Positions 1-8,883 of a DNA stretch of 64,000 bases are shown here, piece after piece (position 1 is the first letter of the stretch; the number at the start of each line of letters is the position of its first letter). Below the pieces are notes generated by a model that saw only the letters and a program-made list of their open reading frames with translations, ran no database searches and was not told the origin of the DNA. This stretch comes from Kiloniellales bacterium (lineage in GTDB: Bacteria; Pseudomonadota; Alphaproteobacteria; Kiloniellales; JAKSBE01), in contig JASJBF010000014.1 of the NCBI GenBank assembly GCA_030066685.1, positions 1 to 64,000 on the forward strand, written 5' to 3'. A program made the translations under genes and the position numbers.

Positions 1-1476
1 CAAGCCCGGAACGTGGGCGAACCAGGCCTCCAGCGATTGGCAATGCTGCGCCGCCAGGCGGATGCCGGCGCCCTGGGGACCGCGGAAGACGATGGGGATG
101 GTCGGCTTGCCGCCCATCATGAAGCGGGCCTTGGCCGCATGGTTGACGATCGAATCCATCATCAGGGAGACGAAATCGAAAAGCTGGATCTCGACGATCG
201 GCCGCAGGCCCGACATGGCGGCGCCGACGCCGCAGCCCGAGATCACGCCCTCGGCGATCGGCGTGTCGCGCACCCGCTCCGGGCCGAAGGCCTCCAGCAA
301 GCCGCGGGTCAGGCCGAAGATGCCGCCGATCTGGCCGACGTCCTCGCCGAGGACGATCACGCCTTCGTCGCGCGCCATTTCCTGGTGCATGGCCTCGGTG
401 ATGGCCTGGGCGTAGGTGATGGCGCGGCTTCCGGCCGGCGGCTCGGGCTCGAAGGCCTCGCGGCGCGGCGCGGTCACCAGGGCCTGAGCCGTCTCCAGCT
501 CGGGCTCCGGCAGGGCCGAGGCCCAGTCGATGGCATCCTCCACCTCGCGCTCCGCCTGGGCCGCCAGCCCGCCATAGGCGCGCTCGTCGAGCAGGCCCGC
601 CTCGGCCGTGCGGTCACGCAGGCGGAGGATGGGATCAACGTGGCGCCACTGCTCCTCTTCCTCCTCCGTCCGGTAGCGCGGCAGGTTGGCGCGCATGGAG
701 TGGTCGTCCCAGCGGTAGGTCAGGGCCTCGATCAGGGTCGGCCCCTCGCCGGCCCGCGCCCGCAGCGCGGCGCGCAGCACCGTGTCGTGGACGGCCGCGG
801 CGTCGTTGCCGTCGATCCGGTGGCCGGGCAGGTCGTAGGCGGCGGCGCGGCGGGCGATTCCGCCGCCGGCAATGACGCCCGCGCTGGGGGTGGTCAGGCC
901 GTAGAGGTTGTTCTCGCAGAAGAAGATCAGCGGCAGCTTCCAGATCGCCGCCAGGTTCATGGCCTCGTGGAAGATGCCCTCGCTGGCCGCGCCGTCGCCG
1001 AAGAAAGCGATGCCGACCGCGCCCGAGCCGCGCAGCCGCTCGGCCAGGGCGGCTCCGGTGCCGAGGCCCATGCCGGCGCCGACGATGCCGTTGGCGCCGA
1101 GGATGCGACGTTCGAAGTCGGCGATGTGCATAGAGCCGCCAAGGCCGTAGCAGTAGCCTTCGGCCTTGCCCATCAGCTCGGCCATCATCCGGCTCAGCTC
1201 CGCACCCTTGGCGATGGTGTGCCCGTGGCCGCGGTGATGGGTCAGGATGAAGTCATCGGGCTCCAGCGCCTTGCAGGCGCCGGCGGCAATGGCCTCCTGG
1301 CCGATCGAGGAATGCGCCGTACCCTTGATCCGGCCATCGAGGAAGAGCTCCTTGGCGCGTTGCTCGAAGCGGCGGATGCGCAGCATGGTGGTCAGCATGG
1401 CGACCAGGTCCTCGCCCTCCAGCGCGTTGGAGGGCTGGACCGGGTCGACCGTCTTGAGGATCTCGATCGTCGTCAT
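1..1476 (-). CDS. 2-oxoacid dehydrogenase E1, fused alpha-beta subunits (partial, runs off left edge)
   Basis: Thiamine-diphosphate-dependent E1 component that decarboxylates a 2-oxoacid (or acetoin) and passes the acyl group to a lipoyl E2. The 492 visible codons read as an E1-alpha domain (thiamine-binding GDGAASEG near residue 157, followed by FFCENNLYG) joined to an E1-beta domain starting near residue 360 (ITYAQAITEAM, then VLGEDVGQ and RDTPIAEG). Alpha and beta are separate proteins in most pyruvate and branched-chain complexes, so this is the fused single-chain form; the C-terminal half of beta lies beyond base 1. The ATG at 1476 follows a purine-rich GATGAGAG; an in-frame ATG at 1485 overlaps the dctM stop and is possible. 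It is the fifth gene of the operon that starts with the beta-keto acid cleavage enzyme. Substrate unknown; the E2/E3 genes would be expected further left. Confidence 0.9.
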   Translation of the reverse strand, partial: MTTIEILKTVDPVQPSNALEGEDLVAMLTTMLRIRRFEQRAKELFLDGRIKGTAHSSIGQEAIAAGACKALEPDDFILTHHRGHGHTIAKGAELSRMMAELMGKAEGYCYGLGGSMHIADFERRILGANGIVGAGMGLGTGAALAERLRGSGAVGIAFFGDGAASEGIFHEAMNLAAIWKLPLIFFCENNLYGLTTPSAGVIAGGGIARRAAAYDLPGHRIDGNDAAAVHDTVLRAALRARAGEGPTLIEALTYRWDDHSMRANLPRYRTEEEEEQWRHVDPILRLRDRTAEAGLLDERAYGGLAAQAEREVEDAIDWASALPEPELETAQALVTAPRREAFEPEPPAGSRAITYAQAITEAMHQEMARDEGVIVLGEDVGQIGGIFGLTRGLLEAFGPERVRDTPIAEGVISGCGVGAAMSGLRPIVEIQLFDFVSLMMDSIVNHAAKARFMMGGKPTIPIVFRGPQGAGIRLAAQHCQSLEAWFAHVPGL

Positions 1477-1481
1477 CGCTC

Positions 1482-2798
1482 TCATCCGTAGACCAGCGCC
1501 GGCAGCCAAAGCGCGATCTGGGGGAAGACCACGACCAGGGCGAGGCCGATCAGCTGCAGCCCGATGAAGGGCCATTGCGCCCGGAAAATGTCATTCAAGG
1601 TGACCTCCGGCGGCGCGGCGCCCTTGAGATAGAAGCAGGCCGGGCCGAAGGGCGGCGTCAGATAGGCGATCTGCATCGAGAGATTGAAGACGATGCCGAA
1701 CCAGATCGGGTCGTAGCCCAGGGCCTGAAGCGTCGGCAGGAAGATCGGCATGGTCAGGAAGAGGATGCCGATCCAGTCGATAAAGAAGCCGAGCAGGATG
1801 AAGACGCCGATCATCACCAGGAGGATCACTGCAGGCTCGCTGGAGATGCCGGCCAGCAGGGTCTTGGCGAAGGCGATCCCGCCAAGGACATTGTAGACGC
1901 CGATCAGGGCGTTGGTGCCGAAGACCAGCCAGAAGACCATGCCGCAGGTCTTCAAGGCCTGCACCAAGGCGCCGCGGATCATCTCCAGGCTGAACTCGCG
2001 CCGGACCCAGGCGGCCAGGATCGCACCGGCGACGCCCACGGCCGCCGACTCCGTGATCGAAGCGAAGCCGGCGTAGATCGAGACCAGCACGGCCGCCGCG
2101 ACCCCAAGGGGCAGCGCGACCCCCTTCAGCAGGGCGAGCTTCTCGGCCAGCGACATCTGCCGATCCGCCTCGTCGACCGGCGGCCCCAGTGCCGGGTTCA
2201 GGCGGCAGCGCAGCAGGATGTAGGCGATGTAGAGACCGGCGAGCAGCAGCCCCGGCATGACGGTCGCGAGGAAGAGGTGCGAGATCGAGACCTCGGCGGA
2301 GATTCCATAGAAGATCAGGATGATGCTCGGCGGGATCATCGTGCCCAGTGACCCGCCCGCGGTGATGGTGCCGATCGCCAGCTTCTTGTCGTAGCCGAGC
2401 TTGAGCATCTGCGGCAGGGCAATCAGGCCCAGCAGCACGATCTCGCCGCCGATGATGCCCGTGGTCGCGCCCAGGATCACCGCAACCACCGTGGTGATCA
2501 CCGCAACCCCGCCGCTGGTGTTTCCGGCCCATACGTGGAAGGCGCGGTAGAGGTCCCGCGCCACCCCCGAGCGCTCCATGACCGAGGCCATCAGCACGAA
2601 CATCGGCACCGCGACCAGGGCGAAGGAGCTGACGAACTCGGCCGTCCGGCTGCCGATGATGAAGAGCCCGCCGGTCCCGAAGTGCGCAAAGGCCAGCACG
2701 ACCGCGATCGCGCCGGAGACGAAGGCCAGCGGCACGCCGAGCATCAGCAGCCCGGCCATCGCGACGACGATCAGCAGGGACAGGCTGGCGATGTCCAT
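1482..2798 (-). CDS. dctM: TRAP transporter large permease subunit
   Basis: DctM-type membrane subunit of a tripartite ATP-independent periplasmic transporter, which couples sodium import to uptake of a carboxylate delivered by the binding protein. The 438 residues are almost wholly hydrophobic, with about a dozen membrane segments and the family hallmarks GGSLGTMIPPS and YLTPPFGPACFYLKG. Length matches the family (about 430). Its start overlaps the dctQ stop by one base (TGATG), indicating translational coupling, and the E1 gene follows within a few bases. The substrate cannot be read from this subunit. Confidence 0.95.
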   Translation of the reverse strand: MDIASLSLLIVVAMAGLLMLGVPLAFVSGAIAVVLAFAHFGTGGLFIIGSRTAEFVSSFALVAVPMFVLMASVMERSGVARDLYRAFHVWAGNTSGGVAVITTVVAVILGATTGIIGGEIVLLGLIALPQMLKLGYDKKLAIGTITAGGSLGTMIPPSIILIFYGISAEVSISHLFLATVMPGLLLAGLYIAYILLRCRLNPALGPPVDEADRQMSLAEKLALLKGVALPLGVAAAVLVSIYAGFASITESAAVGVAGAILAAWVRREFSLEMIRGALVQALKTCGMVFWLVFGTNALIGVYNVLGGIAFAKTLLAGISSEPAVILLVMIGVFILLGFFIDWIGILFLTMPIFLPTLQALGYDPIWFGIVFNLSMQIAYLTPPFGPACFYLKGAAPPEVTLNDIFRAQWPFIGLQLIGLALVVVFPQIALWLPALVYG

Positions 2799-3325
2799 CA
2801 GGGCTCACGGTCCGGCGCCTCGAGCTCAAGGCGGCCGCGCAGCAACCGCCAGGCCTGCAGGACGATGACGGCGAGGAAGAGGGCCGCACCCAGAAAGAGC
2901 GCGAACTTCACGATCGCGGGCGACACCGTGTTCCAGGAGGTCCCGGAACGCTCCGGCAGCCAAATGCCTTCCGCCGAGAAGCGGAACAGCGACTTCTGCG
3001 AGATCGACCACATGGCGAGCGCAAGGCCGCCCAGATAGACCGCGCCGCAGAGCAGGCTCAGCGCTTCCGCCAGACGCCGCCAGCGCGGCTTGGCCCGGTC
3101 GACCAGCAGACCGATCCGCATGTGCGAGCGCTCGACCATGCAGGTCACGCCGCCGAAGATGAAGGCGGCAGCCGCCAGGACGCCGGCGATCTCGTGGGCC
3201 CAGAAGGTCGGCGCGTTGAAGGCGTAGCGGGCGGCAACCTCGTAGACCATCATCCCGACGATCGCCAGGAAGCCCCAGGACAGGCCCCGGCCGATCCAAA
3301 GAAGAGCCCGATCGATCTGGCCCAT
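2798..3325 (-). CDS. dctQ: TRAP transporter small permease subunit
   Basis: DctQ-type four-helix subunit that joins DctM in the inner membrane. The 175 residues begin with a short cytoplasmic stretch and show four hydrophobic segments, the first near residues 13-33 (GFLAIVGMMVYEVAARYAF), with the family-typical AFNAPTFWAHE after helix one and a conserved basic loop after helix two. Coupled to dctM by a one-base overlap. An 84-base gap separates it from dctP, so it belongs to the same transcript. Confidence 0.93.
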   Translation of the reverse strand: MGQIDRALLWIGRGLSWGFLAIVGMMVYEVAARYAFNAPTFWAHEIAGVLAAAAFIFGGVTCMVERSHMRIGLLVDRAKPRWRRLAEALSLLCGAVYLGGLALAMWSISQKSLFRFSAEGIWLPERSGTSWNTVSPAIVKFALFLGAALFLAVIVLQAWRLLRGRLELEAPDREP

Positions 3326-3409
3326 GCCTCACTCCAGGATGGGGACCGCAGACGCGGCTTCGCGCCCCGGTAATGACAGCCAGGTGTGTGGCAAACTGCT
3401 GGTCCTCGC

Positions 3410-4423
3410 CTACAACAGCCCGAGCGACTTCATGTAGGCCTTGTGGCTGTCGACGATGGCCTGCGCGTCGGGTCCCTTGGCGCCCCAGTCGGCCCAGACC
3501 TTCAGCAGCATCTCGCGGAACTGGGCCGCGTCGTCGGCGCCGAACTCGATGAAGGTGACGCCGAGCTCGCCCTTGGCTTTCTTGATGGCCTCCTCGTCCT
3601 GCTTGGTCAGCCGCTGCTTCAAGGTCGCCGAGAGGCCGAGGCAGGCCTCCTCGAACTTTCCTTTGGACTCGTCGGAGAGCTTGTTCCACTTCGCCTTCGA
3701 AACCGACATCTCGGTCACCGGCATGGAATGCCGGGCGAGGATCGAGTACTTCGCCTTGGTGTGCATGCCGAAGGCGACGTTGAGGCCGACGCTCGCCAGG
3801 TCGCTGGCGTCGAGCACGCCGGTCTCCAGGGCGTTGATCGCTTCGGCCGGCGTCAGGTTGACCAGCGAGGCGCCGGCCCGGGTGAGCAGGTCGGAGGGCA
3901 GGCCGCCCGGGGCCCGGATCTTGACGCCCTTGAAGTCGCTGATCGTGTTTATCGGCACCGTCGAGGGGATCTGCTCCTGGGGCCAGTAGACGTTGCAGAT
4001 CATGTGCAGGTCGTACTTGGCGTAGAGCTTGCGGCCGAGCTCCAGCCCGCCGCCCTTGGTGAACCACTGGTCGCGCGTCGCAGTGTCGGGATAGGCGGAG
4101 AGGGTGTCGCCCAGGACCGCCATGGCCGGGTCCTTGCCGGCGAAGAAGGTCGGCCCGGTGTACTGGCCGTCCAGAAGCCCGCTCTCGATCGCGTCCATGG
4201 TCTCGCGCGGACCGACCACGGCGCCGCTCGGAAAGACCTGGATGTCGACCTCGCCCTCGGTGGCGGCCTTCAGGTCGGCGGCCATCTCCTCGAAAGCCTT
4301 GGTGGTCGCCGCGTTGGCGCCCAGAAAGGTCTGCATCTTGAAGCTTTCCGCCGCCGCCGGGACGGCGAAGCAGACGGCCAGAGCGCCGAGCGCGGCGCCC
4401 TTCAGCAAGGAATTGACGTGCAT
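3410..4423 (-). CDS. dctP: TRAP transporter substrate-binding protein
   Basis: Periplasmic solute receptor of the DctP family, 337 residues. Residues 1-25 form a Sec signal peptide (hydrophobic core GALAVCFAVPAAA, cleavage after AAA-E). The family motif with the carboxylate-binding arginine is visible as KIRAPGG near residue 168, and a downstream INALETGVLD segment matches the ligand-cleft helix. Located between the beta-keto acid cleavage enzyme and dctQ. The ligand is probably an organic acid acted on by the neighbouring enzymes (inference). The gene is preceded by GAGGACACCGAA at the usual spacing. Confidence 0.93.
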   Translation of the reverse strand: MHVNSLLKGAALGALAVCFAVPAAAESFKMQTFLGANAATTKAFEEMAADLKAATEGEVDIQVFPSGAVVGPRETMDAIESGLLDGQYTGPTFFAGKDPAMAVLGDTLSAYPDTATRDQWFTKGGGLELGRKLYAKYDLHMICNVYWPQEQIPSTVPINTISDFKGVKIRAPGGLPSDLLTRAGASLVNLTPAEAINALETGVLDASDLASVGLNVAFGMHTKAKYSILARHSMPVTEMSVSKAKWNKLSDESKGKFEEACLGLSATLKQRLTKQDEEAIKKAKGELGVTFIEFGADDAAQFREMLLKVWADWGAKGPDAQAIVDSHKAYMKSLGLL

Positions 4424-4482
4424 TTCGGTGTCCTCCCCGATGGATGCGGTTTCTTGTCGTTGATGGCGTCTCTTCGCCGTCT

Positions 4483-5379
4483 TCAGGCCGCGACCCGGAC
4501 CTTCTCCATGGCCAGGATGTCTCGGGTCTCCTCGACCGTGGCCGGCTCGCGGCCCAGACCGCGCGCGATTTCAACGACCTTGGCGATGACCTCGGCGTTG
4601 GTCGGCTGGCCGAGTTCGGTGAAGGGGTAGTCGCCCAGGCCGATCGAGATGTGGCCGCCGGCCTTGATGATCTTCTCAGCCAGGAGCAGCAGGTTGCCCT
4701 TGTAGTTGACCACGGTCCAAACGATCCGGCGGTCCTTGGGCAGGAAGGTGACGTGGGCGTCGAGCCCTTCCGGCGTGCCCGGGTGACCGGCCAGCATGAT
4801 GCCGTCGGTCAGGCAGAAGCAGACGTAGGCCGGCTCGGGGATCACGCCCATCTTCATGAAGGCCTCGATCTGGCGCGTGAAGCTGATGTTCCAGGAAACA
4901 AGGTACTGCTTCAGACCGTGATGCTTGATGCGCTCGGCGAAGTGCATCAGCGTCTCGGTGGAGTTCTTGTAGATCAGGTCCGTGGTGTCGAACTTGACCT
5001 CCACGGGGTTCCACCAGTCGACGTTGACGCTGCCGACGTCCATCGGCGCGAAGTCGGGCGCCGTCGTGGCATCCTTCATCATCTCCTCGACCGCTGCGAA
5101 GCGGCCCAGGGCATCGGCGTCGTTCGCCACATAGCCGAGGGTCGGGTGCAGCAGCATCGGGCAGAGCGCGCGCACCCCGGCGTTGGTCTCCAGGTAGAAG
5201 TCCGCGCCGTGCTCGGGCGCGCCCTCGGCCGTGCGGCCGTGGTAGTGCAGGATCGCCGCGCCCTCGTCGTAGCAGGCCTTGGCGTCCCGGACGATCTCCT
5301 GGGGCAGGAAGGGCACGTTGGGGTTCTCGTCCCGCGGGGCGAGCTCGTTGACCCGAGCCTCGATGATGATCTTGTCCAT
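4483..5379 (-). CDS. beta-keto acid cleavage enzyme (BKACE/DUF849 family)
   Basis: Zinc-dependent Claisen-type lyase that condenses a beta-keto acid with acetyl-CoA to give acetoacetate and a new acyl-CoA; known members act on 3-keto-5-aminohexanoate or dehydrocarnitine. The 298 residues start IIIEARVNE and contain HYHGR near residue 45, whose two histidines bind the metal. Length fits the family (about 300). I chose the ATG at 5379 because GGGAGG lies five bases upstream; an ATG six codons earlier has no such site. It is the first gene of the island, transcribed away from the PAS-LuxR regulator. The substrate is open: co-occurrence with a TRAP carboxylate importer and a 2-oxoacid E1 suggests a side-chain-bearing beta-keto acid. 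Confidence 0.85.
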   Translation of the reverse strand: MDKIIIEARVNELAPRDENPNVPFLPQEIVRDAKACYDEGAAILHYHGRTAEGAPEHGADFYLETNAGVRALCPMLLHPTLGYVANDADALGRFAAVEEMMKDATTAPDFAPMDVGSVNVDWWNPVEVKFDTTDLIYKNSTETLMHFAERIKHHGLKQYLVSWNISFTRQIEAFMKMGVIPEPAYVCFCLTDGIMLAGHPGTPEGLDAHVTFLPKDRRIVWTVVNYKGNLLLLAEKIIKAGGHISIGLGDYPFTELGQPTNAEVIAKVVEIARGLGREPATVEETRDILAMEKVRVAA

Positions 5380-5450
5380 GGCGACCTCCCTCGGCATCTA
5401 TATCTTTTTTGAGTTTGGATATACGAACAACCGAGAAAAGGGAAGAAAAT

Positions 5451-5508
5451 TATAACTTTTGAAGAATCGTCTTGACGGAACGCCTGGAATACCATAACTA
5501 AAGTTATA
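5451..5508. promoter_or_regulatory. divergent regulatory region with 9-bp inverted arms
   Basis: TATAACTTT at 5451-5459 and its exact inverse AAAGTTATA at 5500-5508 flank the middle of an AT-rich gap in otherwise GC-rich DNA. On the minus strand the left arm overlaps a perfect TATAAT (5449-5454) suited as the -10 of the catabolic operon. The right arm belongs to a 14-bp palindrome (ATAACT-AA-AGTTAT, 5494-5507) that touches the ATG of the PAS-LuxR gene. The arrangement suggests one protein, possibly the LuxR product itself, binding both sides. This is inference; no footprint is known to me. Confidence 0.5.
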
Positions 5509-6419
5509 TGAGCCGCCTGACCCGACAGCCACCGCCGGAGCCCCGGCCGCGCGCCGCCTCGCCACCGCCGCCTTCGATCCGAGGTTTGCTCGATCTGGTC
5601 GGCGGACACTTCCCGGGTCACACCATGCAGCGGGTCCGGACGCCGGAGGGGCAGTATCGCTACACCTACGTCAGCCCCGGGGTGAAGGAGACTTTCGGCC
5701 TCGATCCCGAGCTGCTTCTGGCGCAGGATGCCGTGCAGCACGACTGGCTCCATGACGAGGACCGTGCGCGTTTCCTGGAGACGCTGGAGCACTCGGCCGC
5801 GACCCTGGAGACCTTCGACATCGAGGTTCGGGTCAAGGTGCCGGACGGCCGCTTCAAGTGGGTCCGCTCCATAGGCCATCCCCGGCGCCTGGCCGACGGC
5901 ACGGTGATCTGGGACGGGGTTGCTCTGGACGTGACCGATCGCCGCGAGGCCCTGGAGGCCCTGGAGCGCTCCTTGAACGCGGCCCGCAATCAGGAGACCT
6001 CGATCTCCCGCTTCGCCGCCATCGCCGCCCAGGACATCTCCGTCCCCTTCCGCCGGCTTCAGGACGAAATGGAAGCGCTCCTTGCGGCGCCGGACGCCGG
6101 GTCTCGAGAGAAGGTCGGCCAAGCGCTGAGCGATTTGGAGCGGACGATGCAGACCGCCTTCGGGTTGCTCGGCGTCGCTTGGCCGGGCGGCGAAGCTGCC
6201 GCGCCGGACCCGGGCGATGCCTCTCCGAGCCCGGTGGAGAGCCTGACCCGCCGGCAGCGCGAAATCCTATCGCTGGTCGGCGCCGGCCTGTCAAACCGGG
6301 ACATCGCCGCGCGCACCGGCCTGACGGAAGGCACGGTCAAGCTCCACGTCTCCAACATCCTGAAGCGTCTGGGCGCCAGGAACCGGACGGAGGCGGCCCG
6401 CCTGATCGGCGGGCCCTGA
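5508..6419 (+). CDS. PAS-domain LuxR-family transcriptional regulator
   Basis: One-component regulator of 303 residues. A proline/arginine-rich head (1-25) precedes a PAS-3 type sensor domain (about 45-155, ending IWDGVALDVTDRREA), a helical linker with a short coiled coil (155-220), and a C-terminal LuxR/GerE helix-turn-helix (about 240-300; LTRRQREILSLV, then GTVKLHVSNILKRL). There is no receiver domain, so it probably senses a ligand through PAS. It is divergent from the BKACE-TRAP-E1 operon and is the obvious candidate to control it. The ATG has no Shine-Dalgarno sequence: the 14 bases before it are a palindrome, so the message may be leaderless or autoregulated at the start site. The next in-frame ATG lies within the PAS domain. 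Confidence 0.88.
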   Translation: MSRLTRQPPPEPRPRAASPPPPSIRGLLDLVGGHFPGHTMQRVRTPEGQYRYTYVSPGVKETFGLDPELLLAQDAVQHDWLHDEDRARFLETLEHSAATLETFDIEVRVKVPDGRFKWVRSIGHPRRLADGTVIWDGVALDVTDRREALEALERSLNAARNQETSISRFAAIAAQDISVPFRRLQDEMEALLAAPDAGSREKVGQALSDLERTMQTAFGLLGVAWPGGEAAAPDPGDASPSPVESLTRRQREILSLVGAGLSNRDIAARTGLTEGTVKLHVSNILKRLGARNRTEAARLIGGP

Positions 6420-6428
6420 GAAACCGGG

Positions 6429-6665
6429 TCAGCCGCTCTGATCGGGATCGCGCACGGTGGCCAAGCAGACCGTCATGAGCTGCAGGTAGTAGCCCCGGTC
6501 CTTAGGACCGCTGTCCTTCTCGGCCTGGGCGATGCGTTCGAAGAGATAGGCGGCCAGCGCATGCTCGTTGGTCGGATAGACGCCGGCGCCCATCAGGTCG
6601 CCGACCATGCCGGCGGCTGCCTCCGCCGCCTTCGCGCCTACCTTGCCGATACCGCCGATCGCCAT
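6429..6665 (-). CDS. small hypothetical protein
   Basis: 78-residue protein, unrecognised. The N-terminal half is Gly/Ala-rich (MAIGGIGKVGAKAAEAAAGMV) and the C-terminal half is amphipathic helix with one cysteine (LMTVCLATVRD). No signal peptide or membrane helix. A strong GAGGAGG site precedes the ATG, codon use matches its neighbours, and it lies convergent to the PAS-LuxR gene with nine bases between stops. It is likely a real gene; no function can be proposed. Confidence 0.6.
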   Translation of the reverse strand: MAIGGIGKVGAKAAEAAAGMVGDLMGAGVYPTNEHALAAYLFERIAQAEKDSGPKDRGYYLQLMTVCLATVRDPDQSG

Positions 6666-6735
6666 CTCCGCCTCCTCTTCGCTGCACCGCCTAGATGTTG
6701 GACCGTCCTAGCGACGGATCAAGGCGCCCGGCGGC

Positions 6736-8229
6736 TCAGCCCAGATAGCGGGCCTGGAGGTGGGCCTTGAAGACCGCCGGGTCGAGCGGGCGGCCGGTGA
6801 CCTCCGCCAGCAGCCCGTCGGTGGAGAGGCGTGCCGCGGCGCCGTGCACCTTCTCGCGCAACCAGCCGATCAGGGGTGCGAAGTCGCCGCGGCTCAGGGC
6901 CTCGGGGATCTCCGGCAGGGCTCGCCTGGCGGCGTCGAAGAACTGGGCGGCGGCCAGGGCGCCCAGGGTATAGGTCGGGAAGTAGCCGAAGGCGCCGTCG
7001 TACCAGTGGATGTCCTGCAGGCAGCCCAGGCGGTCGTCCGGCGGGCGGGCGCCGAGCAGGTCCTCCATGGCGTCGTTCCAGGCGCCGGGCAGATCGGCCG
7101 GTGTCAGGTCGCCGGCGACCAGGGCGCGCTCCAGGCGGAAGCGCAGGATGACGTGCAAGGGATAGGTCACCTCGTCGGCGTCGACCCGGATCAGGCCGCG
7201 CTCGACCCTGTGGGTGTGGCGGACCAGGTTCTCGGCCTCCCAGGCATGCCCCGAGGCGCCGAAGGCCTCGCGCACCAGCGGCGCCATGAAGGCGATGAAG
7301 GCGGGGCTGCGGGCGGCCTGCATCTCGATCAGCAGGGACTGGCTCTCGTGCAGGGCCATACCGCCGGCCTCGCCGACCGGCTGCAGCCGCCATTGCGGCG
7401 GCAGGCCGCGCTCGTACAGGGCGTGGCCGGTCTCGTGCAGCACCGCCATGAGGCCGGAGAGGAAGTCCGCCTCGTCATAGCGCGTGGTGATGCGCACGTC
7501 CTCGGGCACCCCGCCGCAGAAGGGATGGAAGGAGACATCCAGGCGGCCGTGATCGAAGTCGAAGCCGACCGCCTGCATCATCCGGCGGCCCAGCGCCTCC
7601 TGCCGCGCCTTCGGGAAGGGCCCGTCCAGGGGCAGCGGCGCCGGGGCCGCCGCCTGGCCCGCCAGGACCTCGTCCAGAAAGCCGGGCAGGAAACCCGCTA
7701 GGTCGTCGAAGACCGCCTCGATCCGCGCGACCGAGCTGCCGGGCTCGTACTCGTCCAGCAGCGCCGCATAGGGCGCGAGCTCCAGGGCCTCGGCCTTGGC
7801 CTGGGCGACCTGGCGGACCAGCCGAAGGACCTCCTCTAGCGCCGGCCGCACCGCCGCGTAGTCGGACGCGGGCCGGGCGCCGCGCCACAGCATCTCGCAG
7901 TGCCGGCAGGCCCTGCTGAAGGCCTCGACCAGGTCGGCCGGCAAGGCCGTGGCGTGGCGCCAGCGCCGGCGCATCTCCTTGAGGTTGGCGGCCTGCCAGG
8001 GATCAAGGCCGTCGTCCTCGGCGGCCTCCGCCGCGTCCAGCAACTCGGCGACCTCGGGTCCAGTCAGGAGCTCGTGCTGGGTCACCGCCAGGGCGGCCAG
8101 CTGCTCGCTGCGCGCGCCGGCGCCGCCCTCGGGCATCATGGTCGACATGTCCCAGTGCAAGACGCCCTCCGCCTCGCCCAGGGCCGAAAGGCGGCGGAAA
8201 CGGTCTTCGAGCTGCTGATAGGCGGTCAT
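6736..8229 (-). CDS. M32 family carboxypeptidase (carboxypeptidase Taq)
   Basis: Zinc metallocarboxypeptidase of family M32, 497 residues (family about 500). The metal site HETGH lies near residues 264-268 (VLHETGHALYERG) and a second glutamate ligand occurs in the following ALHESQS helix. An early LHWDMSTMMP matches the family N-terminus. Cytoplasmic; it removes C-terminal residues from peptides with broad specificity. Single gene, separated by 70 bases from the small upstream-strand neighbour and divergent from the membrane protein at 8338. Confidence 0.93.
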   Translation of the reverse strand: MTAYQQLEDRFRRLSALGEAEGVLHWDMSTMMPEGGAGARSEQLAALAVTQHELLTGPEVAELLDAAEAAEDDGLDPWQAANLKEMRRRWRHATALPADLVEAFSRACRHCEMLWRGARPASDYAAVRPALEEVLRLVRQVAQAKAEALELAPYAALLDEYEPGSSVARIEAVFDDLAGFLPGFLDEVLAGQAAAPAPLPLDGPFPKARQEALGRRMMQAVGFDFDHGRLDVSFHPFCGGVPEDVRITTRYDEADFLSGLMAVLHETGHALYERGLPPQWRLQPVGEAGGMALHESQSLLIEMQAARSPAFIAFMAPLVREAFGASGHAWEAENLVRHTHRVERGLIRVDADEVTYPLHVILRFRLERALVAGDLTPADLPGAWNDAMEDLLGARPPDDRLGCLQDIHWYDGAFGYFPTYTLGALAAAQFFDAARRALPEIPEALSRGDFAPLIGWLREKVHGAAARLSTDGLLAEVTGRPLDPAVFKAHLQARYLG

Positions 8230-8337
8230 TCCTGCTCCTGAAGCCAGGTTGCATCGCGGCGGCCCTTAACGGTCTCCAAAGGCCGCGGCGCGATTTTAGG
8301 TGTCCTGACGCCTGGGTCAAAACCCGGAGTAGCGCGC

Positions 8338-8883
8338 ATGAAAACGCCCACCATCGAGCACCATGAGTTCCGGCCAGCCAAGGACGTCGCCGAGGAGACG
8401 GATGCCAAGTCCCTCTACACCCTGGCGCTCACGGTGCTGCCGATGGCCTTGTCGGGCTTGTTCACGGGCGATTGGAGCTGGCGCGGCATCGGCATCGGGA
8501 TGGGCGCCGTGCTGGCCATGGTGCTGCTGCTCTGGCTGCTGTCGCGCGGCGATTTGCTGCGCCATCCCGAGCGGCGGGCGCTCCTGCGGATCGGACCGCA
8601 GGGCATCCGCAGCTGGTCCAAGCTGAGCGCCTATATCCCCTGGCACAGGATCATCGATGTCGAGCCGCTGAACTCGGATCCTCGGGCCTATGCCGACTTT
8701 GCGATCACGATCGAGGGGCCGAACCACTACTCCTATTCGGCCTTGGCCCGCTTCTTCGACAACGCCGTCCTGCGACCCATCGGCGGCCAGCCCCGTTTCA
8801 CGATCTCCTTCGAGAACCTGGAAGTCGATTCCGGCGAGGTCGCCGCCCTGGTCGGGCGGATCGTCGAAGCCACGAAGGCTTAG
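8338..8883 (+). CDS. two-helix membrane protein with possible PH-like domain
   Basis: 181 residues, not assigned to a named family. Two membrane helices lie at about 27-45 (LYTLALTVLPMALSGLF) and 50-72 (GIGIGMGAVLAMVLLLWLL), followed by a soluble beta-rich domain in which RIGPQGIRSW...IPWHRIIDVE resembles bacterial PH-like or STM3941-type domains. That resemblance is an impression only. Its stop overlaps the convergent surf1 stop by four bases. Confidence 0.7.
   Translation: MKTPTIEHHEFRPAKDVAEETDAKSLYTLALTVLPMALSGLFTGDWSWRGIGIGMGAVLAMVLLLWLLSRGDLLRHPERRALLRIGPQGIRSWSKLSAYIPWHRIIDVEPLNSDPRAYADFAITIEGPNHYSYSALARFFDNAVLRPIGGQPRFTISFENLEVDSGEVAALVGRIVEATKA

Noticed and set aside
13-1491. A 492-codon plus-strand open frame over the left edge
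   Set aside because: It is the antisense image of the E1 gene; its translation is a low-complexity Arg/Gly/Ala/Asp mix with no family motif.
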